From an uncultured Odoribacter sp. (lineage in GTDB: Bacteria; Bacteroidota; Bacteroidia; Bacteroidales; Marinifilaceae), in contig CAJKZL010000030.1 in the NCBI GenBank assembly GCA_905204385.1, forward strand, positions 1 through 13,518: a DNA stretch of 13,518 bases, read 5' to 3'. The notes under the pieces are model-generated. The model did not search any database and was not told the origin of the DNA. It saw only the letters and a list, made by a program, of their open reading frames with translations. This document shows positions 1 through 6,648 of this stretch, in pieces (within the stretch, counting starts at the first letter, position 1; the number at the start of each line of letters is the position of its first letter). Position numbers and translations under genes: made by a program.

Positions 1-305
1 CCGTTTGCTTTGTTCACGGTGGCCGTCTTGATGCTGGCTAAGGCGGTCATGGGAGCGTAGGCGTAACGGATGACCCGGTGGGACAACGCTCCCGAGTTGT
101 TTTGCACCAGTATGGCTTTGTACACGGTGAAGCTGCCGGACCCGGTGGAAGCTACCGTGACGGCCGTGCTGTCGATGAGAACCACTTCCGGGTAGGAACG
201 ATATTTTTCCGCCCGGGCGGCTTTTTGTCTTAACACCTGATCTTGCCCGGCGATGGCCGTAAGATAGGAAAGGAAGATCAGGACACAGAGCAATAAATGT
301 TTCAT
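1..305 (-). CDS. DUF3857-type exported protein, N-terminal part (cut by window edge)
   Basis: This reading frame was found by hand. It starts with ATG at 305-303 and stays open to base 1, giving 101 complete codons. The N-terminus (MKHLLLCVLIFLSYLTAIAG) is a clear signal peptide, with likely cleavage after Ala-Ile-Ala-Gly. The mature part contains a DSTAVTV stretch, a TGSGSF turn and an RVIRYAYAPMTA segment. These resemble the start of the DUF3857 beta domain that precedes a transglutaminase-like domain in many Bacteroidetes surface or periplasmic proteins. Only about 80 mature residues are visible, so the transglutaminase half cannot be confirmed. The gene lies 79 bp downstream of the SGNH hydrolase gene on the same strand, and a weak promoter may lie in that gap. 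The function is not known. The family assignment is moderately sure and the reading frame and signal peptide are sure. Confidence 0.7.
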   Translation of the reverse strand, partial: MKHLLLCVLIFLSYLTAIAGQDQVLRQKAARAEKYRSYPEVVLIDSTAVTVASTGSGSFTVYKAILVQNNSGALSHRVIRYAYAPMTALASIKTATVNKAN

Positions 306-356
306 GCTGAAATCGGTATTAATAGATTAAAAAATGTTGTTTTCCATTCGATGTGC

Positions 357-388
357 CTAAGATAGTAAATATTCTTCGGATTGATCAA
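357..388 (-). promoter_or_regulatory. Weak candidate promoter for the DUF3857 gene
   Basis: On the minus strand, TATCTTAG (364-357) matches the Bacteroidetes -7 consensus TAnnTTTG at 5 of its 6 fixed positions. A TTG at 388-386 sits 21 bp upstream. The site lies about 50 bp before the ATG at 305. The upstream half overlaps a perfect 12-bp palindrome, GATTGATCAATC (379-390), which also contains the stop codon of the preceding gene. This is a motif match only. Confidence 0.3.
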
Positions 389-2109
389 TCACATAGTTTT
401 CTGTAGCCTTTTTTATTGGGATGTAGCCCGTCTGTAAACAGAGATTCGTCGATGTGGCCTTCCGGGGTCAGTAAATGGCGGCCAGGATCGGCAAACTTTA
501 CTTTTTGCCGGTTTGCTAAATCCTGTATTTGCCGGTTTAGATGCTCGATTCTTTTTTCCATTTGCCGGCGCGGCAAGATTCCCCATACTACGATCTCGGC
601 TTGGGGTTGACGGTTACGGATGGCCTGGAGTAGGAATTCTAAACCCGAAAGGATATCTTTATCTGTGTCGCTTTGTAAGTTATTGGTCCCTGCTAACAAG
701 ATTATTTTGTCGGCCCGGTATCCTTCCAATTCTCCATGATATACCCGCCATAGCATATTTTCAATTTTGTCCCATCCGAATCCCAGGTTGTAAAACCCTG
801 CCGGAGCCATGTATTTTTTCCAGCTGGAATCTCCGCGTTTGGTGTTTGATTCGGGTATTCCTCCCCAGAAATGGGTGATGGAATTTCCAAGGATCACAGC
901 CCGGGGAGGGCGTCGACGGTTGAGCTGAAGAATTGTCGCATGGCGTCGATTCCAGTCGTAAACCATAAAGTCTCTTCTTTGCCTTACCGGAATACAAGTA
1001 TTTATCGATCCTATAGGGAGGCGGAGGATTTCCCTGATTTTTTTTTCGTAAGCTTCAGCATACCGGATCATGCCATAATCGGAAGCATGGACCCCGTCTA
1101 CGGTTCCGTCCTGAGGCATGGCTATCTCCTCACAGGAGAGATAATACAATTGTGGTATATTTCGACGCTGTAGTTCACTGAAAGCATTCCGGCAGGCTCG
1201 GTTGGTTTTCTGATAGGATTCAGCCCGCGGCCGATCGGTGTATTGATTGGCATAACCGTCGTGTTCGGTAAAAAGAATAGGAGTTTCCGGATATTTAGCC
1301 CGGATTTGCTGAACGGCCTGAATCAGTAATTTTTCTATTTCCTTGACCGGATAATCCGGAAGATTAGGCATGCAATCCAGAATAAAAAGGCTGGCATCGA
1401 TTTCGGTAATGAAATTCAACGCTTCTTTTTCCAGTCTGCCATTTCCGGAGAAGCCCAGATTGATGACAGGATGATCCAGACGGCGTCCGAGTATGGAGGT
1501 CCACATCATACCGGGACGGGAAGCGCAGGCTCCCTGAGCGATAGAGGTCCCGTAAACTACGATGGGTTTTTCCTGACGTAAAGGAGCATAACTGAAGGTG
1601 CTGTTTTCCGGGACACCTATCTCTAACCATTTGACAGTATTGTAAGGGGGAAGGTACAGATGATATTCATATCCTAAAGCCGGGGAAGTCCTGTAGGTGA
1701 TAGGATCGAAAGTATAACTGATCGTATCTTTAAAGCTATACTTACCGGCACACCACAATTCTTCTCCATTTATATCCCGGGCATACAGATCTATGCCTGA
1801 CCGGCCGGTTGCGGGAATGTGGGACGCAGCATAGCGGTCTTCCACTTGATAGCGAATGACGATTTTAGGAGCATTGGAGTAAAAATGAATCGCTAATCCG
1901 GAGCTGTTCCGGGATAAACGCCAGACTTCAGGACGTATCTTACCTTTCGCTCGCTGGGGAAACCGAATATATTGCCCTCGAAGTTCTTCCGGCCAACCCT
2001 GGCCTTGTATACAGGCGGTGGAATCGTTTGCGGGATTGTGCCAGCTTATTTGGGAGAAGCCACCGATTGTCAAGAGATGGCATAGCAGGAAAAGGAAGAA
2101 AACTTTCAT
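385..2109 (-). CDS. Exported two-domain SGNH/GDSL hydrolase (GxDLY + SGNH + second SGNH)
   Basis: The protein has 574 residues and starts with a signal peptide (about residues 1-19, ending GGFSQ), so it is probably exported. Residues about 25-175 form a beta-rich domain with the GIDLYARD motif (105-112), typical of the GxDLY domain that precedes some SGNH esterases. The first catalytic domain (about 180-360) shows GTSI with Ser189, NLGFSGNG (217-224), DCMPN with Asn249, and DGVH with Asp338/His341. The second domain (about 400-574) repeats the set: GNSIT with Ser410, NLGFG (441-445), GTNN (474-477) and DGLH with Asp560/His563. Both catalytic sets therefore look complete. SGNH enzymes hydrolyse esters such as acetyl groups on glycans or lipids. 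The substrate cannot be read from the sequence. The protein stops only 11 residues after His563, so the last helix is short. No convincing promoter is visible in the roughly 30 bp between the upstream terminator and the ATG. Confidence 0.88.
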   Translation of the reverse strand: MKVFFLFLLCHLLTIGGFSQISWHNPANDSTACIQGQGWPEELRGQYIRFPQRAKGKIRPEVWRLSRNSSGLAIHFYSNAPKIVIRYQVEDRYAASHIPATGRSGIDLYARDINGEELWCAGKYSFKDTISYTFDPITYRTSPALGYEYHLYLPPYNTVKWLEIGVPENSTFSYAPLRQEKPIVVYGTSIAQGACASRPGMMWTSILGRRLDHPVINLGFSGNGRLEKEALNFITEIDASLFILDCMPNLPDYPVKEIEKLLIQAVQQIRAKYPETPILFTEHDGYANQYTDRPRAESYQKTNRACRNAFSELQRRNIPQLYYLSCEEIAMPQDGTVDGVHASDYGMIRYAEAYEKKIREILRLPIGSINTCIPVRQRRDFMVYDWNRRHATILQLNRRRPPRAVILGNSITHFWGGIPESNTKRGDSSWKKYMAPAGFYNLGFGWDKIENMLWRVYHGELEGYRADKIILLAGTNNLQSDTDKDILSGLEFLLQAIRNRQPQAEIVVWGILPRRQMEKRIEHLNRQIQDLANRQKVKFADPGRHLLTPEGHIDESLFTDGLHPNKKGYRKLCD

Positions 2110-2133
2110 CGTTTTATATTTAGAGGGTGGTAT

Positions 2134-2173
2134 ACAAAAATGAGGTTATCCGTTTGAAACGGGATAACCTCAT
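2134..2173 (-). terminator. Intrinsic terminator downstream of pheT
   Basis: A perfect 12-bp inverted repeat, ATGAGGTTATCC (2140-2151) and GGATAACCTCAT (2162-2173), encloses a 10-nt loop that can itself pair GTTT with AAAC. On the minus strand the stem is followed at once by TTTTTG, so it terminates transcription coming from pheT. On the plus strand no T-run follows, so it acts in one direction. It ends the nadA-pheT transcript and separates it from the SGNH hydrolase gene. Confidence 0.88.
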
Positions 2174-2205
2174 GAAATGTCGTTTGATGAATCAAAAGAA
2201 AGAAC

Positions 2206-4653
2206 TTAGCGTATTTCGGCTCCTAGCTGATGTTTGTAGGTACCGATGAGCTTGTTCATGATTTTGTCGATCTGCTTATCGGTGAGGGTTTTTTCTTCAT
2301 CCTGGAGCGTGAAGCTGACTGCATAGGATTTCTTATCCGCTCCTAACTTTTCGCCTTCGTAAACGTCGAAAAGGGCAACCGATTTGAGCAGGTTCTTTTC
2401 CGTACGCATGGCGATGTCCCGGACTTCTTTGAAGGTGATTTTCTTATCGAGCAGAAGCGCGAGATCGCGTTTTACGGCCGGGAATTTAGGCATGGGAGTG
2501 AAAGCGATGGTATGGTTTTTGACCACTTTCAGCAAGTTTTCCCAGGAAAATTCGGCATAGTAAACGTCCTGGGCAATGTCCATCGTTTTCAATACTTTAT
2601 GGCTCAGTATACCCAGCGTAACGATGTGTTTGCCATTTTGGGCATAAACGAGGCCTTCGCGGTAGATGTCCTCGGTGGTCTCTTCAAGGGTTAAGCTATC
2701 CGGCCGGAAGCCCAGACGGGTAAGCACCAGTTCGGCATAGCCCTTGAGGTTGAAAAAGTCCGATTTTATTTCCTGGCTGTTCCAGGAAGCCTGTGACTTA
2801 TTGCCGGTGATCCATAAAGCCAGTTTATCTTCCTCCTTGTATTGTTTGAGGTGGTTTTCCCCTTCTTTGGGATGGAAAGTGTAAGCCTTACCGAATTCAT
2901 AGAGGCGCAGGCTGCTGCTTTTCCGGTTGACATTATATGCGATGGTTTCGAGGCCGCCGAATAAGAGGCTCTGCCGCATCGCGTTGAGGTCGGAGCTGAG
3001 CGGATTGAACAGCATCACGGTATTTTCCGGCTTATAGGTTTCCCCGTTTTCGAAATAAGAAGCTTTGGTCAGGGAGTTGTTCATGATTTCGTTGAAGCCG
3101 TTGGCCGACAAGAGGTCCGCAATCTTATTCTTCAATTGGAAATCGTCCGGTTTTTCGGTGTAGCTGAGGGTCGAGTTGACTTTTGCAGGAACTTCGATAT
3201 TGTTGAAGCCGTAAATCCTCAGGATATCTTCGATGACATCGGCTTCGCGGCGCACGTCTACCCGGTAAGGAGGAACATGCAGCAATAAACCTTCGGCATC
3301 TTCCCGGACAATCTTTATTTCCAGCGATTTCAATATCTTTTTAATCGTTTCGTGCCCGATGGCTTTTCCGATCAGGCGGTCGATATTGGCGAATTTCACG
3401 GCGACTTCAAAATCGGCGATGGGCTGGGGATAGATGTCGATGATGCGGGAAGTGATTTTGCCGCCTCCCAATTCTTTAATCAACAGTGCCGCTCTTTTCA
3501 GGGCATAGATCACGATATTGGGGTCGGTTCCTCTCTCGAAACGGAATGAAGCATCCGTATTGAGACCGTGGCGGCGGGCTGATTTACGTACGAACACGGG
3601 ATCGAAACAGGCGCTTTCGAGGAATACGTTAGTGGTGTCGGCAGTGATACCGCTTTCCAGTCCTCCGAATACCCCTGCAATGCACATCGGTTGGCTGGCA
3701 TTGCAGACCATGAGGTCGTTTTCGTTCAGTTCGCGCTCCACACCGTCGAGGGTAGTAAAACGGGTTCCTGTCGGGAAGCTGCGGATAATGACCTTATTGC
3801 CTTCGATCTTGTCTTTGTCGAAAGCATGCAAGGGCTGCCCCAGTTCGAACAGGATGAAATTGGTGATGTCCACTACATTGTTTATGGGATGAAGCCCGAT
3901 GGCTTTCAGGCGGTTTTGCAGCCATTCGGGCGATTCTTTCACTTGTACTCCTTCGATACATACTCCGGCATAACGGGGACAAGCTTCAGGCCGCTGTACT
4001 TCGATGGATATTCCGGCATCGTCGCTATCCGGTTGGAAAGCATCTACCGAAGGCAGGGAGTAGCGGATATCCTGAGTTTGTTGCAAATAGGCTGCCAGAT
4101 CGCGTGCCACTCCGAGGTGGGAGGCGCCGTCCACCCGGTTGGGGGTGATGTCTACCTCTATGGTATAGTCGGTGGTAACGTGGTAGTACTCCGAAGCCGG
4201 CATGCCGACCTGAGTGTCGGGAGGCAGTACGATGATGCCTGCATGATCGTGGCCAACGCCGATTTCATCTTCTGCGCAGATCATTCCTTCGGATTCCTGA
4301 CCCCTGATTTTAGATTTTTTGATGACAAATTCTTTATCGTCGTCGTAGAGTACGGTGCCGAGAGTTGCCACGACTACTTTCTGCCCGGCAGCTACATTGG
4401 GAGCGCCGCATACGATAGGAGTGAGACGGCCGTCGCCCAGGTCGACCGTGGTGATGTGTAAATGGTCGGAATCGGGATGAGGCTCACAGGTTTTCACTTC
4501 GCCGACAACGAGCCCTTTCAGGCCGCCGCGGATGGATTCGAATTTTTCGTAACCACCGACTTCCAGGCCGATGGCGGTGAGTATTTCACAAATTTTTTCA
4601 ACGCTTAGATCAACATTCAGGTAATCTTTCAGCCAATTCAGGGATATATTCAT
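2206..4653 (-). CDS. pheT: Phenylalanyl-tRNA synthetase beta subunit
   Basis: The 815-residue protein is full length for the bacterial PheT chain, which pairs with PheS as an alpha2-beta2 enzyme charging tRNA-Phe in the cytoplasm. The domain order is canonical. An EMAP-like tRNA-binding OB fold spans about 42-150 (HPDSDHLH at 59-66, VCGAPNV at 81-87, KIRGQESEGM at 115-124). The B3/B4 editing domain spans about 225-390, including SFRFERGTDP at 369-378. B5 spans about 412-485, a catalytic-like core about 490-700, and a C-terminal FDX-ACB anticodon-binding domain about 722-815 (PKFPAVKRDLALLL). The start is 29 bp downstream of the nadA stop with no promoter motif between, so nadA and pheT are probably co-transcribed. 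A strong terminator follows the stop. pheS is not in the window. Confidence 0.97.
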   Translation of the reverse strand: MNISLNWLKDYLNVDLSVEKICEILTAIGLEVGGYEKFESIRGGLKGLVVGEVKTCEPHPDSDHLHITTVDLGDGRLTPIVCGAPNVAAGQKVVVATLGTVLYDDDKEFVIKKSKIRGQESEGMICAEDEIGVGHDHAGIIVLPPDTQVGMPASEYYHVTTDYTIEVDITPNRVDGASHLGVARDLAAYLQQTQDIRYSLPSVDAFQPDSDDAGISIEVQRPEACPRYAGVCIEGVQVKESPEWLQNRLKAIGLHPINNVVDITNFILFELGQPLHAFDKDKIEGNKVIIRSFPTGTRFTTLDGVERELNENDLMVCNASQPMCIAGVFGGLESGITADTTNVFLESACFDPVFVRKSARRHGLNTDASFRFERGTDPNIVIYALKRAALLIKELGGGKITSRIIDIYPQPIADFEVAVKFANIDRLIGKAIGHETIKKILKSLEIKIVREDAEGLLLHVPPYRVDVRREADVIEDILRIYGFNNIEVPAKVNSTLSYTEKPDDFQLKNKIADLLSANGFNEIMNNSLTKASYFENGETYKPENTVMLFNPLSSDLNAMRQSLLFGGLETIAYNVNRKSSSLRLYEFGKAYTFHPKEGENHLKQYKEEDKLALWITGNKSQASWNSQEIKSDFFNLKGYAELVLTRLGFRPDSLTLEETTEDIYREGLVYAQNGKHIVTLGILSHKVLKTMDIAQDVYYAEFSWENLLKVVKNHTIAFTPMPKFPAVKRDLALLLDKKITFKEVRDIAMRTEKNLLKSVALFDVYEGEKLGADKKSYAVSFTLQDEEKTLTDKQIDKIMNKLIGTYKHQLGAEIR

Positions 4654-4682
4654 AGTTTTAGCAATTTACTCTTGATGACGAA

Positions 4683-5609
4683 TTATTTTATCTTCAGCAT
4701 TCTTTCGATCGGCACCAGGGCCTTTAGCCGGATGTCCTCGGGAATCTGCACCTGGAATTGTTCTTTTTCCAGGGCTTCGAGTACATTGTCCAAGGTAACC
4801 TTTTTCATTTGGCCGCAGATGGTTTTAGGATGAACGGGGATAAATTCTTTCTCCGGATTGTCCTTTTTGAGTTTGTGGATGGTCTCTATTTCCGTGGCGA
4901 TGATAAACCGGCGTTTGGGGGAATGAAGAGCATGTTTGATCATGCCGGCCGTGGAATAGAGGTACACTTGAGGCATCGCGAGGATCCGATCGTCGTGCGA
5001 GCAGTTGGCTTCGGGATGGATAAGGATGTCCGCTTCCGGAAATTCCTGGCTCCTGGCGATAATCATTTCGGCTGGAATACGTTCGTGTACACAACAGTCC
5101 CCCTCCCAGAGTTCCAGGGATCTGCCTGTCACCTTGGCGATCCAGGCTCCCAGATTTTTATCCGGGACAAAAAGGATTTTCCGGTCGGACGGAAGGCTTT
5201 GCACTACCTTTAAGGCATTGGCCGAGGTACAGCAGATGTCGGTCCAGGCCTTCACTTCTGCCGTGGTGTTGACATAACTCACCACAATTCCTCCAGGGTT
5301 TGCTTTCTTCCATTCCCTAAGATCGTAGCCCGTTATACTTTCGGCCAGCGAGCAGCCGGCGAACTGCGCCGGGATAAGCACTTTCTTTTCCGGGGAAATG
5401 ATGGCTGCCGTTTCGGCCATAAAATGCACTCCGCAAAATACAATGATCTTTGCATCCGTTTTTCCGGCTTCCTGCGAAAGGCCCAGGGAATCGCCCAGAT
5501 AGTCTGCAATATCCTGTACTTCGGGACGAGTATAGTAATGTGCCAGGATAACGGCATTTTTTTCTTTTTTCAATTGCTGTATCCTGTCCAGGATTTCTGT
5601 ATTCGTCAT
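4683..5609 (-). CDS. nadA: Quinolinate synthase (4Fe-4S)
   Basis: The protein has 308 residues, the size of the short (thermophile-like) NadA form. It condenses iminoaspartate with dihydroxyacetone phosphate to give quinolinate in de novo NAD synthesis. Visible family features are the AHYY motif (23-26), GVHFMAETA (60-68), CSLAE (86-90), TSANA (128-132), HPEANC (198-203), STAGM (219-223) and MKKVTLDNVLEAL (268-280). The three cysteines at the positions that hold the [4Fe-4S] cluster are Cys86, Cys172 (in WEGDCCVHERI) and Cys265. The extra Cys173 beside Cys172 is not a known ligand. The gene has its own good promoter in the spacer after nadC and runs into pheT 29 bp later. Confidence 0.97.
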   Translation of the reverse strand: MTNTEILDRIQQLKKEKNAVILAHYYTRPEVQDIADYLGDSLGLSQEAGKTDAKIIVFCGVHFMAETAAIISPEKKVLIPAQFAGCSLAESITGYDLREWKKANPGGIVVSYVNTTAEVKAWTDICCTSANALKVVQSLPSDRKILFVPDKNLGAWIAKVTGRSLELWEGDCCVHERIPAEMIIARSQEFPEADILIHPEANCSHDDRILAMPQVYLYSTAGMIKHALHSPKRRFIIATEIETIHKLKKDNPEKEFIPVHPKTICGQMKKVTLDNVLEALEKEQFQVQIPEDIRLKALVPIERMLKIK

Positions 5610-5629
5610 AGCTTTTTCATTTTCGGCCC

Positions 5630-5660
5630 CAAAGATAGCAAAAAGGGATTAGAGTTTAAA
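5630..5660 (-). promoter_or_regulatory. Promoter of nadA-pheT
   Basis: On the minus strand TATCTTTG (5637-5630) is a perfect match to the Bacteroidetes -7 box TAnnTTTG. TTTA (5660-5657) lies 19 bp upstream as a near-consensus -33 box. The -7 box ends 20 bp before the nadA ATG, so the predicted 5' untranslated region is very short. This indicates that nadA-pheT can be transcribed separately from nadBC. Confidence 0.7.
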
Positions 5661-5711
5661 GATTTACAGATGAGATTATGAGATTATAGATGATAGATGA
5701 TAGATTAGAGA
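5656..5711. repeat. Low-complexity array of ATCTATC-like units
   Basis: Read on the minus strand, the block is a run of short near-repeats built on ATCT: AATCT, ATCATCT, ATCATCT, ATAATCT, CATAATCT, CATCT, GTAAATCT. The unit is about 7 bp and degenerate. The block lies in the nadC-nadA spacer, just upstream of the nadA -7 box, and its last unit overlaps the likely -33 element. Similar AT-rich arrays between genes occur in some Bacteroidales genomes, from general knowledge. No coding sequence is present. Confidence 0.6.
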
Positions 5712-5718
5712 AAAAGAG

Positions 5719-5775
5719 ATTCCTGAGGAAGGAATGACAGGGAAGAAGGGGCTATGCAGCGAACCGGTTCTTCCC
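5719..5775 (-). terminator. Weak hairpins after nadC, possible terminator
   Basis: Two inverted repeats follow nadC on the minus strand. The first is GGGAAGAA (5775-5768) pairing with TTCTTCCC (5747-5740) across a 20-nt loop. That loop starts within the palindrome GAACCGGTTC (5761-5770). The second is ATTCCT/AGGAAT (5735-5730 with 5724-5719) across a 5-nt loop, followed by CTCTTTTTCTC. Neither is a strong terminator. The second, with its T-rich tail, is the better candidate for ending nadBC transcripts. Confidence 0.3.
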
Positions 5776-5805
5776 TTTTGAATCTCCGATCTTTCATCTC
5801 TCCTC

Positions 5806-6642
5806 TTAGAATCTGATGTTCATGCTGATATCCAGGGCTGTGACGGAATGGGTAAGCGCACCAACGCTGATAAAGTCTACGCCGGTGGCGGCCACTTCTT
5901 TCAAACGGGGGATGCTCATGTTGCCGGAAGCTTCGGTCTGAGCTTGTCCGCCGATGATTTTGACAGCCTCGGCCATGGCCTCGTTGCTCATATTGTCGAA
6001 CATGATGATATCGGCTTTGGCAGCCAGGGCTTCACGGACTTCGGCAAGGTCGGTGACTTCCACTTCGATTTTCATGCCGGAGGGAATCTGTGCGCGCACT
6101 GCTTCGACGGCCCGGGTGATTCCGCCGGCCACTTTGATGTGGTTGTCTTTGATCATGGCCATGTCGTAAAGGCCCATCCGGTGATTGGTGCCTCCTCCGT
6201 CCTTGACGGCCATTTTATCGAGCACCCTCAGACCGGGGGCCGTTTTGCGGGTATCCAGCAATCGGGTATGAGTGCCGGCCAATTCTCTGACATAGCGGGC
6301 CGTTTCGGTGGCGATCCCGGACATGCGCTGCAGTATATTCAGCGACAGCCGTTCTCCCAGTAAAAGACAGCGGTAACTGGCTTCGATGCGCAGAATAATG
6401 TCGCCTTTGCGGACTGTTTCTCCGTCTTTGACCAAAGGTTCCCAACGGATGTTCCGGTCAAAACGTTCGTATACCCGGCGTGCGATTTCCAGGCCTGAAA
6501 CTACGCCGTCGGCTTTCATTTTCATCTCGGCTGTCGAGCGCGATTGGGCAGGAATAATGGAGTTGGTGGTCACATCGCCTGTTGAAATGTCCTCTTCAAT
6601 GGCAAGGTCGATGAGCCGGTCTATTAATTCGTCGTTTGTCAT
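5806..6642 (-). CDS. nadC: Quinolinate phosphoribosyltransferase (nicotinate-nucleotide pyrophosphorylase, carboxylating)
   Basis: The 278-residue protein is full length. It converts quinolinate and PRPP to nicotinate mononucleotide, CO2 and pyrophosphate. Key family motifs are present in order: EEDISTGDVTT (16-26), GERLSLNILQRMSGIAT (96-112), the substrate-binding TRKTAPGLR (131-139), GTNHRMGL (151-158), IKDNHI (164-169), the acidic EVEV (193-196), FDNM (215-218), EASGN (237-241) and SVGALTHS (259-266). Basic residues in these motifs (Arg98, Arg132, Lys133, His154, Arg155, Lys165) match those used to bind quinolinate and PRPP. The start is 6 bp after the nadB stop, so the two are translated from one transcript. 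Confidence 0.97.
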   Translation of the reverse strand: MTNDELIDRLIDLAIEEDISTGDVTTNSIIPAQSRSTAEMKMKADGVVSGLEIARRVYERFDRNIRWEPLVKDGETVRKGDIILRIEASYRCLLLGERLSLNILQRMSGIATETARYVRELAGTHTRLLDTRKTAPGLRVLDKMAVKDGGGTNHRMGLYDMAMIKDNHIKVAGGITRAVEAVRAQIPSGMKIEVEVTDLAEVREALAAKADIIMFDNMSNEAMAEAVKIIGGQAQTEASGNMSIPRLKEVAATGVDFISVGALTHSVTALDISMNIRF

Positions 6643-6648
6643 AGCGTT

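Noticed and set aside
3691..4461. 256-codon plus-strand ORF opposite pheT
   Set aside because: It is antisense to highly conserved PheT domains and resembles no known protein. Long antisense frames are common in such GC-balanced coding DNA.
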